Notes under the pieces: generated by a model
Databases searched by the model: none
Seen by the model: the letters and a program-made list of their open reading frames with translations, nothing else
Told to the model about the DNA's origin: nothing
Made by a program: the position numbers and the translations under genes
Source of the DNA: Allolobophora icterica
Lineage: Eukaryota > Annelida > Clitellata > Crassiclitellata > Lumbricidae
Length of the DNA: 64,000 nucleotides
NCBI GenBank assembly: GCA_963556255.1
Contig: OY744616.1
Span: 10,819,491 to 10,883,490 of the forward strand
Reading direction: 5' to 3'
Shown here: in pieces, positions 31,291 to 42,183 of the stretch
Numbering within the stretch: the first letter of the stretch is position 1
How the letters are laid out: every line of letters begins with the position of its first letter

Positions 31291-31813
31291 TTAGATATCG
31301 ACCTGTTTCAATGTTGAAACTTTTTTCTATGGAACAATAGGATATGAGTACGATGTTGGACAGAGGTGTAGCGACGAATTTGAGGGGATGGCTCTTCCGC
31401 TGTAGATCCCTCCTGTAATGTCCACGTCGGGGCCTGTGACTTCATTGCAGTCTAGTGCATGCACAGTAATTCCCTTCGATCGACTGCAATCATGAATTGT
31501 TTGGGGACAGTTTATTGAACCAATTGAACTTCTTATTGTTGAGTGGTAAATGTTCAAATTAATCCGATAGTTGACATTTCTCGGCAAAAGGAAGGAGAGA
31601 ATAAATGCAGGTCTAGCACTGGCGAATGTGCTGTTCTTACTGATAAGCGGCGCTTGAGCATCAAGAAGGTTGTAAAGTGCTATATTGTAGCAAGAAAGTA
31701 GCTAATGAGGGATAGAGGGAGGGTTAAGAACCGGTTTGGAATCGAGAATATCTTGCATAAAGGTCTCACGGTCAGTGACCCAAATCCGACAAGAAGTCTG
31801 AGAGGATGGATAA

Positions 31814-32280
31814 GGGGCCATCCATATATTACGTACGCAAAAATCCGGGAAAATTGGACCCCTCTGTACGCAAACGTACTTCCCCCACCTGAGTACGTAC
31901 AGTTCACGCACACCCCCCGCCCAAGACCAGCTGCAGAATATCTCAGTACCACAGGTCCAGGCAGCGACTGTCTGCACTTTAGGCCAGATTGAAGGATGAG
32001 TAACCCATGGACGCACTGCTGAGTTGTGTGATAGTTTAATAATAGCGTTCAGAGGTCAGGTGGCATACAAGTGACGCCTCTCCCACAGTCCTACTTCCTC
32101 TGATAGTACCGGATAGCTGGAGAGGCTGAACTCTAGCTCACTTGAAGGCCAATCAATTTGAAGGCCCCGTTTCCTATGCGTACGTACATTATCAGTAGAC
32201 CCCCCATTCGCAAGCATGCGCAAGCTCATGCATTTCGGTTACCCCTCCCTTCCATACGTACGTAATATATGGATGGCCCC
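31814..32280. mobile_element. Harbinger-like MITE with GGGGCCATCC ends
   Basis: 467 bp, ends GGGGCCATCCATATATTACG / CGTAATATATGGATGGCCCC, with 3-bp duplication TAA (31811-31813 and 32281-32283). Inside, a CTGCAGAATATCTCAGTACC region matches the bodies of 44645-45094 and 45841-46288. No transposase. Confidence 0.85.
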
Positions 32281-33261
32281 TAAGACCGACGAAAATACTT
32301 AATAATCAAGAGACAGCGATGGCAAAGCCCTCAGTTGGAAGATTTCGCTCTAAACTACACATTTAATAAAATGACTCCAAGATTTGAAACACACAAAATA
32401 GTGTTGTATTCGTTATTATACAGCATAAACACCAATAAGGTCGCTAAAATAAGAACAGTTTCGCAAGACATCCTAGTGTAGCATCCATGGAAAGGAATTG
32501 TTTTCATCTTCAGCGTTTTACCTCTGCGTGCGACGCCTGGTGAATAAGTTTTCACATTTTAACCCGTCCCATGGATGATAATAATATTTTACAGTCCTCG
32601 ACGTGAAGCGTTACAAATTATTCACATACTGGCCAATCAGTTGCTAGTTATACAATGCTGAACAACAGCGTAACTGTAACAAGGGAATTGTTTTCCCAGT
32701 TCAACGGCAAATCTGTTCCTCTATTATCCATGTAGGGATACCGAGAGCTATTTAAGGCTTATAAGAATGATTCTAAGCGACCGGCTGAGCGTTAGATGGG
32801 TTGGGGCCCGATTTCTTCAACCGGTGGACTAGGTAATTGTTCAGTAGTAATATTAATGTTCAAATTAAATTCGATACTTGACATTACCCCGAAAAGGAAG
32901 AGAATAAATGAATATGTTGAACTGCACACACGAAAATAGGCCTACAATAATCCTAAAATACCATAAAACATTTCGGTAAGGTTAGTCAGTACTTTCTGCT
33001 TTTAAGAAAAACCACGTCAATTCATTAAACAATACAATTAAAATATGCAGCATTTCCTGTAGAAAACTTAATTAAAAATATGAAAAACATACGATGGATA
33101 AAAATCATAAGAGTCTTGAAATATTCGGGTAGAGAACATTTCTAGGTCATCACAGAGCATCAATTTAATGGCCTGGGTGATGTTTTAAAATGTTTACTGA
33201 TTATTTAGTACTTAGAAGATAAATTCACATAAGCGAATAAACATTCAAAATATGCATATCT
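32281..33261. other. intergenic, 3' flank of VLIG gene 2
   Basis: No gene recognised. 32862-32912 is a diverged copy of 31551-31604 (ATGTTCAAATTAA ... AGAGAATAAATG), a short local duplication. The rest is AT-rich unique-looking sequence. Confidence 0.5.
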
Positions 33262-36200
33262 TTAGTCTTTAACACTTCGTACTGCTGCCAGAATATCTTC
33301 TAGATTTAATTGTTTGCGTTCCCCAAGCCATTCTGGAGGCACTGGACTTTTGTTAGGCCTTGCAGATATATCTTTATGTAGTTCTTGAAAAAACCAATGC
33401 ATCATTTCATCAAACTTCAGTGTGACATGCTTGTCAAATTTCCAGGTGCTATAATACTTTGTCTTTGCCTCGCCCCATTTTGTAGTTGTTTTCCCGATTC
33501 CATGTATAATGACCATTTCACTGTCAGGAATGTCGTAACAACATCGAGGATCAAGAAACTGAATGCCGTTTTTTACCTTCTGTGTTCCTATCAAACCGTT
33601 CGGCTGATGGCAGGTGTGATGTTTTCTGGTTTCACCTTTATCTTCATCGTGTCCTCTGGAACCCCAGCATAGAGCTCCACACCAAGGACACGATTCAGTG
33701 CATCCTAATCGTTTCATAACTTCCTTATCTTTTGAAGCTGGTGCCTGAAGAACATATTCCCTTCGGCCTGTCTGGGTAAACTCTTGTATTTTATCTATAA
33801 TGCTGTCTCGTAAAGACACACAGTCATTTTCTTGTAACTTGGTTATGCCACAACTTTCGTCTTCCTCGCTTATGTAATATTTTTGTAAGAATATCTGTAG
33901 CTCTTCGAATTTACTTACATTTCTTATCGCTTGCAGAATATTGTCCATTTCTGCATTCAGAGTTTGATCATAGATGCCTTGAATTTCTTCAGTTGAGTAC
34001 ATCGTTTCACACTTTGTCTTGAACCATTTTTCTATTGAGTCTTTTGGTTTGGCAAAATGTGCCATGGCTCGACCCTTCTTTCCGTCTTTTACTTCTAAAG
34101 CCAGTTCTTCAAAGTACTGCAACCGCACTTTTTCGCTGTTAGTTGTCCAGACATGATTTAAAACTGACTGAATTTTGCCTCTATAACCAGCTTCTCTCGC
34201 TTTGTCTTTCGCAGCATCAATTATGTAACCAGCTTGTACATATCCATCAGCTGCACTAGAAAATCCATGATCTAATCGTGTTTTGATTTGTTCTTTGTAA
34301 AAGCTTTCTTTTTCAAGTAAAATTATGCTGGGCTTATGTTTGCGATTCCATATTTCCTGGACATTTTCCATTTTTTCAATGAATTGACATAATGCATACA
34401 CAAGAACTGTGTATTTGTAATCATCTATTAGCTCTACATCGGTTTCTTTTTCATACGCTTCTAATAGTTTACGAAATTTGCTTTTAATGTAGGCGATAAT
34501 TGCTGTTTCAAATTTCAGACCAACGTCGAAGCACTGGGAATTGAAGCTACTTAGAACAATTGTTATAAAAGAATTTACTTCCTTCATTAGACGACGGTGT
34601 TGAGTTTCATTTAACGCCCGTTGAAAAAACATGCCAAATTTTTTGGCGTTTTTATTTTCCAATTCTGAAACACCTAGGCCTGCTCTAATGCGTTGCCAGA
34701 TATCGGAGTAAAGACTGCCGTAATTTTCTATTATAGCATTTTCAATTTCCTTCATTAACGTCGAATCTGTTTCTCTCTTAGAAACAATATCTCTCACACA
34801 ATCCCAAATCCTTTCAGAAATTTTAGTTTTCTCTTCTTCGGTAAACTTTGCAGTTGGCCTTTGGTTTACTTCTTTTTTTAGTTCCTTTGTTATCAGATAC
34901 GAAAACTGTGAGAAGCAACCACGGCGAATTATCGAAGCATCGAATAGTTGTTTCAAAATTATCGATTCTCTTTCACGTTTCTTCGTTATGCATTTTTGAA
35001 TAGTATCTTTTAAGTCGTATTCCCATTCAGTGTCCTTTATTTCCATATAGAGTTTATTTTCTTCGGATGTAAAACTTTGACAACACTTTTGTTCGCAGCC
35101 ATATGGAATTTTCTTCAGCTGGTCTTCCGTTTTCCCAATTATGTCGGTACGCAAGTCTTCTGGCTGTTTCTTTTCTTTGTTTCCAATATGCCTGTCTACT
35201 TCGTCCTCGATTTCCTTGGACATTATGTCAACATGAAGAGTAAATGCTTGCCCCAAAGCTTCCTTAATTTTTGTAACGCTTCGAGTGTAGTTTAAATATT
35301 CTGTGATGTGCTGTGCACTTTTAAAATCCAAAGCAAACTTCTCTTGTGTGACAGAGTTCCAGTAATTTTCAATGAGTTGAAACCATCGTTGAATGGAATG
35401 TTTTCGTGTGGAATCTCTGGCTTTCCTAAGAAGTATTTGGTACAAATTCGCCACATCTTCATGATATGATTCAGACGGTGGCGAATGAACAGAAGACCCA
35501 TCCTTGAAAGAATTAAACTGCAGAATCACATCTTGGCGCTGAATTCCGTCAATAAGTTCCTTCAAGCGAGCATTCTGTGTAGCACCAAGTTCAACATCAC
35601 TTTTAGACACAAGCTCAAAAGCACGATTTATGGCAGCAATAAATTGATTATTCGCTTCATCAAATTTAAATGCGTTTCTTTCTTGTACATGTTGTACCAC
35701 TAACATATCGGGTTTAACATCTGCTTCACGAAGACGAGCCATTGTTACAATGACAATCTGCAAAATATCAGTAATTTGTGTTAGTTCTTCACCAAGAACA
35801 TTGACAATTGTGAAATTGCTCAAACCCATAGCAAATGTTGCTAGGAGACGATCTTTGCGAATTGCATCCGGATCATTCATTTTCTCAGGTGATGCAAGAC
35901 CTTCAGTGTCGATTAGAATAATAGCATCATAACCGTGTTCTTTTCTTAGATCCTCTTCCAGAAATATCATTCTCATGTAAAGACCACGACTGCAGCGTCC
36001 GACAGAAACAGCAAATCGACAAGAAAACAGTGCATTAAGCAGAGTCGATTTACCAGTAGACTGCAGACCAATTATGCTTATCACATACACACGTAGATTT
36101 GGCCGCAACACATCCACATGCCTGAAAATGGCTCTCAGCCAGTTGAGTGAAATCGTACCGGTATCGCCGTTCAGGATTTCTAGGGCGTTGCCTTCAAGAA

Positions 36201-39200
36201 GTAAAGTTGCGTAGTATTTTGGAAGCTCCAAGACTCCGCTATTTGCGAGCCTCTCCGGGCTATAGTGACCAAGTGCTATGTGGTGAAGGTGACTAAACAC
36301 GCGAAAGAAATGTTCGAGACCCAGATTTGCATCCTCGGCTTGTGTCGTGTGCAACAGCAATTTGTATGTTATTTGCCTGATGTTCTCGTTATGTTCATCT
36401 CGATCACCTGTCTGCGGGCCATCGTTTACTCTTATGTAAATTTCGTAGTCAGACAAGTCTGTTTGTGTCTCGGCAATTCTGGAGCGTGCATTTAATGATT
36501 CTAAAGCGGATATTCGTGAAAGTTCTGTTTCCAGATAAGAGAACGCTTTTTTCAGTTCATTTCCCACTGAACTGTTGAGCAGCTGCACTGCTAAGCCGAC
36601 AATCTTTTTAAGGTTATCATTGTTTTTCCATCCGTCGTAACCTTTGAACAGAAAGGTTTTCATGCACTTTTTAGTCTCAACACAAGTTATTTTGTTAACT
36701 TCTTTTGCAAGTTGCTGCGCCTTTTCAGTTGCAACGCCGTTTGCAAAGCGTAATGACTCTCCAAGATCAGCAGTCAGCATACCTTCTGTAGAAAAGCGCG
36801 TATCTTCTGTTGTAGGCCCTCTCTTTGTCAAAGTCTCCTTCAATAGTGCTCTTAGCTTATCCTTTGTAGCTTCGATTGTTAATCCAGATGTCGAAATCAT
36901 CTGAGGATTTTTCTCAACATACTCTTTCGGATCAACTTTCACAAATGTGATTGGTTTGTTTCCTATTTGAGATTTTAGTACATTCCATTTCTTGCACATA
37001 CTGTCATTCTCTTCCGGCATCATGAAGACAAGAAAACCAAATGCAAATTTCTTCAGATAATTTAAAATGTCTAAATGTTTTGTTGCTTCGCCGTGCATAT
37101 TTGCCAAAAGAACAATTTCGTTCTTGTGACTAGCATAATGGGCTTCCAGTACCGATTTCCAAAGCGCGCCGGCGCATGTCTCTTCCATAAGCCATGCGAA
37201 CTCCACAGTACCATCGAGAGTACACGGTGGCCCGTGTTTTCCTCCTGGTTCGTCATAAGCGGAAAAGAAGTTCTCGCCAACCATCAAATGATTGAGCAGA
37301 TGACTTTTCCCTGGTTTATGCGTGCCCAGGCGGATGGCTATCAGCAAACGAAATGGACTCGAAAACAAATGATTTTCCATTATATGGCTGGTCTTCTTAA
37401 GATATTCCTTCTCTTTGCAACTGTTTCCATTAACAGATGCTTGATTCTCGATCGCATTTTCAGTTGCCCATCTTATGATAAGGTTTTCCAGTAGCGGGAC
37501 AGTGATGATGTACTTGTTTTCTTGCAAAATATCAGGAACTATCAACGGAAGAGGCATAGGGAATTTAGACATGACCCTAAGAATTTCACGTGCTACGAAG
37601 CAGTCAAGAGCATTAATTAAATACGCAAAAATATCCAATCTTGTCACAGAATGCACATGAACTGTAACTTGGTCCTGGGCTGAGGATGGGGTGGAGTTGG
37701 CATCAGTGTTAAACGGATCATCGGAAAACATGCTTTCTTCAGTACTCTTCTCATCTGGTTTTGAAATGCTTGAAAGTATGTAAGGCTTCAGAATATTTCC
37801 ATTCCACATTTTTATTTGCTGCATAATGTATGGAGCAAGTGACAGTAAGACGGGCAAGTTTCTTTCTGCATTGATGACTGGTTGAGCTATAATTCTCTTC
37901 ACTGTCATGTATTCTTCATCGGTTATGAATCGTAAGTGATTTCCAAAAATCATCCTGAATCGGGCATAAACTTCTTTGCCCGCATCTTTGTCCAGTGGCT
38001 CGTTGTGCTGAGTGGTTGGCATTTTCAAGAAAATTAAATTGAAGTCCATTGCGAGAGCCAAAGCTTCCTTTGACTCGATGTTTTCTGTTAGACAACGAAA
38101 CGCTGACTTTACTTTGTCCATATCCCACCCCATTTCAATTAAGTTCCGTTCTGAATTCCACTCAGTCCGTGTCAATGATTCACACAGTTCACGCTCTAAT
38201 TGTTCACTTTCTCTAAGAGAATCTGCAAGAGTTTTTTTAAAGTCGCATGGTATCTCTTCAAAAAGGTCAATTGTGTCTTGAAAAAAATCTGCAACGTCTT
38301 TCACAGTTTTCAACTTTTTCGACGATATCTTAAACCGTTCGTCCAATTTTGCTTTTATATGTTCAGGAAATGCGTCTTTGTTTTTTGTCCTCTGCAACCA
38401 TTGCCAAAGAGCTCTGAACACAACAGCATTCCTCTCGCTTTCAAAACACTTCTGCACTAAAAATTGCCATTGAAAATTCTTCCATAATGCTTCGATTTGT
38501 GTTTCATCAAGCGTACTCGAAACGGACTGAATTATCTTTTGTAACGCCTCGCAGTCATTCAAACTGGTTAATTGTCGAAGGCCCTCATATAGTAGACGCA
38601 ACCCTTTCCCGTGTTTGTAAGTGCTGACTGAGTGTAGCAGTAAATAAGGTTGAAAGTCTTTGGCATAATTTGAAATCCGAGTAATCAAAGGTTCCTCAAA
38701 AATCTCATGGAGGGTGCAGTATTCTTTTACTAGATCTTTTAAGGTTTCTTCCACTGACTCTTTCGCTTTTAGACTTCTGCTGACAATCTTCCACACTTTC
38801 TTGAAGGCCTTGCTGAATTTGCTGGATTTCAGAGTCCTGGTAATTTCTTGCAAAATATTTTTAGCTCTACTTAAAATTTCATCGACGGTTTCTCCTGATT
38901 GTAGCGCTTCATTCATCTGTTCCTTAAAAGAGTCGGCACAAAGTGGATTATCGATGACAGCATTCAATGCAAGCTTAAAATGGTCAAATTCATCCCGGTT
39001 TGGTGAACCGCTTTCCATTTTTTGCAAGATCTCAGTGCAATCTAGAATTTGCTTTTTGAGAGAACTATGGGCATTCATTACTAAAGCTATATGCGACGGA
39101 TCACCGGAAAGAAAAGACCGTAAAAGCATAAGGAATGTCTGAACAACGTTGTTGGTCCTTGTTTTCAGAAGCTCTTGGTTTTCAACTACTTGCACATGCC

Positions 39201-41358
39201 TCAGAGGTTCCAGACGATTCAAGATAGCCAATGCGTATTTAGCTCGTTCAGGAAAGAGGCAGTTCTGGAGATTTTCAGGAGAAAGCATTGTCAAATCCTT
39301 ACTGTTTGTTTTAAGTAACTGATGTTTCAGAAACAAGACATCCAAGTTATCCAAGCATATCGCCTGTAGTCGACCATCTTTAAAGATCATCAAAAGAGGA
39401 GCTTCGTTCAAATCAGGAAAGTCAAAATTGTAAGCAACCCATCTCGCGTTTGGTAGATGTTTACCTAAATCTTCCCATTTGGTTAGAAATTCCAAATCTG
39501 TGTCCGGTGCATTGATTGGCAAACAGAAGACAAAACTATTGTCGTCTGTAGCTGAAATTTGTTTTCTAAGGTCTGTTGTTGATTCTGCGCAGTATAGATT
39601 GCTGCAAGAACTTCTAACGGCAACTAATTCGGATACGATGCGATCGAGTTCGCAAGAATTTTCCTTATTTACGTAAAGACGAATTCCTTTCAACGAAGCA
39701 AGGATTCTGTAGAACGTTGCTGTAGTCGGTTCTCCGATACCTGCCATTACCTTCAGGGCATCTACTGCATGAGTAATCTCATCTGCTACGAAAACTGTTT
39801 TACGTTCACAGAACTTCAAGGTAAGCGTTGCCGCCTTTGAAACACTAGGAATCGCCATGCCAACTTCTATTCCTAAATCGTGAAGAAACTCGGACAGTTG
39901 CAAAAGGCCTTTTATTGCGCCTGGTGGAATGGACGAATTCGTTTCCATAAGAATCATCGGTCCTGTGTTTTTTCCGTACCACTTATCAAGGTTTCCTCTG
40001 TCAGTAAAAATCACCATTTTACTTTTTGCCTGGAAGACTTGGCCGTTCAAAAGTTCAAGTCGACCTGTTGCTACAAATTCCTGAACTTTCTTGCAGACAG
40101 AACCAGCCTCACTCTGGTTAAATTCTTTCACAATTGATTCAATGTCATCCTGACATTGCTTGCCAAATTTATAATCTGACATAACTTTCCTACATCGCAC
40201 CTCAAATTCCGCTGCAGTGTCTTGCAGTTGTTTCTGAAACTGGGAAACATCGTCCAATAACGGAGACTTTGAATCAAGAAAAAATCTCATGTCTTCATCT
40301 TCCTCTAGAATAAGCTTTCTCACGTAAGCGCTTTGCTGTATGTCGATGATTTGAGATACTGTTTCCTGAAACCTTCTCATCACACTATCATCCAGTTGTT
40401 TGTACAGTGGTTGTAAACGAAACTCAATATAATGAGACAAAGGGTAGAGTATGAAACGAATTGGAACGCCAAAGATGTCTTCTCCATACTTTTGAAAACT
40501 TTTTTCACTCTGTATTGTCTTCGGCATGTTTTCTACACACTCAAACATTGATTTGACTGAGTCCGAAGGACCATTTCCGGAATTGTTTTCGCCTGTCGCT
40601 GTTGGTAACGCATCGAAAGGCGTTGGCTTTGCCTTGAAACTGACCCGCATGTCAGATGTCTTGGTAACATCTGCGCTCAACCAAGTGGCCTTTAGTTCTC
40701 CGGTCACACAACCACTTAATTTTTCCATTAACTTTTTGCCTAAAATAAGCTTTCTAGCAGTTTGATCCAGTTTGTTATCTCCAGTTTCCATGTCGTCGTC
40801 TGTCGATTTCTTCTTTTTTCCACCTCCAGCCAAATGCAAGTTGCTGGAATCATTCTTACTTTTTACTTCCACTACACCGTGAACCTCGCCTCCTACAATT
40901 ATTCCGCCAACAACATGGGTAGCTTCGATTTCTCTTGAATTTAGCTTTTCAATAAGGTGACTGTTGACAACCACCTCTTCCAACGGCGACATTAAATAAA
41001 TCTTATGGTCTTCATAGGTGTAGTTTACAATAAAATTTTCGCAATTTTCTGTTTCTGTAGCGTTGTATTCGATGCTTCCATCGAGACTGATAACTTTTAG
41101 GAAGAGGTCTATGGAAACATGTCCATCAACTTTCAAATTCCTGGTTTTATCAAGTTCATTTTTTACATGTGTGAAGGTATAATCACTGTTTTTCAGTGAG
41201 GTTGTCTGTAGATGCTCCTTTGATAACATAGATTTACTGAACAGGTTGTGCTGTACAGATAAAGACTTGCGACAATCCCAAAGGTCGCCAAGATCATGCA
41301 CACCGTTCTGTAGATGCGGAATTGTAAATGTTGAATTTTCAACATATCTGTCTGCCAT
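33262..41358 (-). CDS. VLIG/GVIN-type giant GTPase, copy 2 (2698 aa, intronless)
   Basis: A single open frame co-linear with copy 1 and in the same orientation. The N-terminus has LGDLWDC, THVVGGIIVGG and GVPIRFILYPLS, the same stonustoxin/MACPF-like pattern. First P-loop GTHKPGKS at 1345-1352; G domain GLQSTGKST at 1764-1772, then SVGRCSRG and DTEG. The C-terminal module is CTESCPWCGALCWGSRGH with downstream His and Cys, ending ILAAVRSVKD. The start has G at -3 and G at +4. A good acceptor (CTATTTAG) lies 9 bp upstream of the ATG, so a non-coding 5' exon with an intron in the leader is likely. Outside the G domain it is clearly diverged from copy 1 and lacks some insertions; within the G domain the DNA is nearly identical. 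Innate-immune role is by family analogy. Confidence 0.95.
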   Translation of the reverse strand: MADRYVENSTFTIPHLQNGVHDLGDLWDCRKSLSVQHNLFSKSMLSKEHLQTTSLKNSDYTFTHVKNELDKTRNLKVDGHVSIDLFLKVISLDGSIEYNATETENCENFIVNYTYEDHKIYLMSPLEEVVVNSHLIEKLNSREIEATHVVGGIIVGGEVHGVVEVKSKNDSSNLHLAGGGKKKKSTDDDMETGDNKLDQTARKLILGKKLMEKLSGCVTGELKATWLSADVTKTSDMRVSFKAKPTPFDALPTATGENNSGNGPSDSVKSMFECVENMPKTIQSEKSFQKYGEDIFGVPIRFILYPLSHYIEFRLQPLYKQLDDSVMRRFQETVSQIIDIQQSAYVRKLILEEDEDMRFFLDSKSPLLDDVSQFQKQLQDTAAEFEVRCRKVMSDYKFGKQCQDDIESIVKEFNQSEAGSVCKKVQEFVATGRLELLNGQVFQAKSKMVIFTDRGNLDKWYGKNTGPMILMETNSSIPPGAIKGLLQLSEFLHDLGIEVGMAIPSVSKAATLTLKFCERKTVFVADEITHAVDALKVMAGIGEPTTATFYRILASLKGIRLYVNKENSCELDRIVSELVAVRSSCSNLYCAESTTDLRKQISATDDNSFVFCLPINAPDTDLEFLTKWEDLGKHLPNARWVAYNFDFPDLNEAPLLMIFKDGRLQAICLDNLDVLFLKHQLLKTNSKDLTMLSPENLQNCLFPERAKYALAILNRLEPLRHVQVVENQELLKTRTNNVVQTFLMLLRSFLSGDPSHIALVMNAHSSLKKQILDCTEILQKMESGSPNRDEFDHFKLALNAVIDNPLCADSFKEQMNEALQSGETVDEILSRAKNILQEITRTLKSSKFSKAFKKVWKIVSRSLKAKESVEETLKDLVKEYCTLHEIFEEPLITRISNYAKDFQPYLLLHSVSTYKHGKGLRLLYEGLRQLTSLNDCEALQKIIQSVSSTLDETQIEALWKNFQWQFLVQKCFESERNAVVFRALWQWLQRTKNKDAFPEHIKAKLDERFKISSKKLKTVKDVADFFQDTIDLFEEIPCDFKKTLADSLRESEQLERELCESLTRTEWNSERNLIEMGWDMDKVKSAFRCLTENIESKEALALAMDFNLIFLKMPTTQHNEPLDKDAGKEVYARFRMIFGNHLRFITDEEYMTVKRIIAQPVINAERNLPVLLSLAPYIMQQIKMWNGNILKPYILSSISKPDEKSTEESMFSDDPFNTDANSTPSSAQDQVTVHVHSVTRLDIFAYLINALDCFVAREILRVMSKFPMPLPLIVPDILQENKYIITVPLLENLIIRWATENAIENQASVNGNSCKEKEYLKKTSHIMENHLFSSPFRLLIAIRLGTHKPGKSHLLNHLMVGENFFSAYDEPGGKHGPPCTLDGTVEFAWLMEETCAGALWKSVLEAHYASHKNEIVLLANMHGEATKHLDILNYLKKFAFGFLVFMMPEENDSMCKKWNVLKSQIGNKPITFVKVDPKEYVEKNPQMISTSGLTIEATKDKLRALLKETLTKRGPTTEDTRFSTEGMLTADLGESLRFANGVATEKAQQLAKEVNKITCVETKKCMKTFLFKGYDGWKNNDNLKKIVGLAVQLLNSSVGNELKKAFSYLETELSRISALESLNARSRIAETQTDLSDYEIYIRVNDGPQTGDRDEHNENIRQITYKLLLHTTQAEDANLGLEHFFRVFSHLHHIALGHYSPERLANSGVLELPKYYATLLLEGNALEILNGDTGTISLNWLRAIFRHVDVLRPNLRVYVISIIGLQSTGKSTLLNALFSCRFAVSVGRCSRGLYMRMIFLEEDLRKEHGYDAIILIDTEGLASPEKMNDPDAIRKDRLLATFAMGLSNFTIVNVLGEELTQITDILQIVIVTMARLREADVKPDMLVVQHVQERNAFKFDEANNQFIAAINRAFELVSKSDVELGATQNARLKELIDGIQRQDVILQFNSFKDGSSVHSPPSESYHEDVANLYQILLRKARDSTRKHSIQRWFQLIENYWNSVTQEKFALDFKSAQHITEYLNYTRSVTKIKEALGQAFTLHVDIMSKEIEDEVDRHIGNKEKKQPEDLRTDIIGKTEDQLKKIPYGCEQKCCQSFTSEENKLYMEIKDTEWEYDLKDTIQKCITKKRERESIILKQLFDASIIRRGCFSQFSYLITKELKKEVNQRPTAKFTEEEKTKISERIWDCVRDIVSKRETDSTLMKEIENAIIENYGSLYSDIWQRIRAGLGVSELENKNAKKFGMFFQRALNETQHRRLMKEVNSFITIVLSSFNSQCFDVGLKFETAIIAYIKSKFRKLLEAYEKETDVELIDDYKYTVLVYALCQFIEKMENVQEIWNRKHKPSIILLEKESFYKEQIKTRLDHGFSSAADGYVQAGYIIDAAKDKAREAGYRGKIQSVLNHVWTTNSEKVRLQYFEELALEVKDGKKGRAMAHFAKPKDSIEKWFKTKCETMYSTEEIQGIYDQTLNAEMDNILQAIRNVSKFEELQIFLQKYYISEEDESCGITKLQENDCVSLRDSIIDKIQEFTQTGRREYVLQAPASKDKEVMKRLGCTESCPWCGALCWGSRGHDEDKGETRKHHTCHQPNGLIGTQKVKNGIQFLDPRCCYDIPDSEMVIIHGIGKTTTKWGEAKTKYYSTWKFDKHVTLKFDEMMHWFFQELHKDISARPNKSPVPPEWLGERKQLNLEDILAAVRSVKD

Positions 41359-41479
41359 TTCTACCGTCTAAATAGAATGCGAAATTACATATGCATCAGA
41401 TTGAACATGATATAATACTCTCATAATTAAATAAAGTTCTAGGCCATACAGCCAAGACCATTTAGAATCTGCTCATTAT

Positions 41480-41700
41480 TTTTTTCCCTGAGGTACATAT
41501 GATCCCTCGGGAGTTCAAAAATTAGGGGGCATTGTTCTGGAATGGCTAGTCTTCGCAGATGGTTTTATCAGTGCAAAAGGTGCCAACAAAAGCGACAGAA
41601 TTGAAGCGTTGTATCGCCATAGATAAGCGCTGATAAAGAAACGTAGTCTCTCAGTTGTCTCCTGATATTTGGGCCAGGCGATAGCCGAGGAGGTTGACAA

Positions 41701-41782
<82 letters not shown>

Positions 41783-42180
41783 TACCCGAGGTATATATGA
41801 TCCCTCAGGTGCAAGATACTAATTAATGATGTTGACTCTGGAGTGGCCGTCCTGGTCAAGATTCGGGAGAACAAAAGTGCTGTGGAAGGCGACTGCGTTG
41901 AAAATTTGAATTACAACGGACAGGCGCTGGAAAAGATAGCTGGTTTCCCTTGGTTATTATTATTTTTTTGCCCCAAGGTACATATGATCCATCGGGGACT
42001 TAGCTATTAATTTGTTGATATGTTATTTTTAGGAAATCAGGCCTCTTCCTCCGCTAAGTCATTGAATGTACCATGGAATGCGATGGCATTATAACGTTGG
42101 ATACAATTTATGGAAAGGCGCTGGAAAAGAAAGGTGCCTTCTCGCGGCTCCCCAGAAGCGGCCGAAAGTTATTATTAAGT
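41480..42180. repeat. three degenerate ~200-bp repeats, with (ATT)n microsatellite at 41699-41782
   Basis: GAGGTACATATGATCCCTCG-like starts recur at about 41490, 41785 and 41969. Each is followed by a body containing GCGCTGGAAAAG or GCGCTGATAAAG and a TTATTATT tail. They look like successive insertions of one retroposed 3' end, or an old tandem duplication. Confidence 0.65.
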
Positions 42181-42183
42181 TAT

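Noticed and set aside
30639..31294. Several open frames rich in Tyr, Val, Phe, Cys or Arg, Asn, Thr; also looked CRISPR-like
   Set aside because: 12-bp minisatellite in an animal genome. No unique spacers of equal length between identical repeats, so not a CRISPR array and not a gene.
31327..31587. 86-codon minus-strand open frame with several Cys and Ser
   Set aside because: No signal peptide, no recognised fold, no splice-supported partner exon. Left as unassigned.
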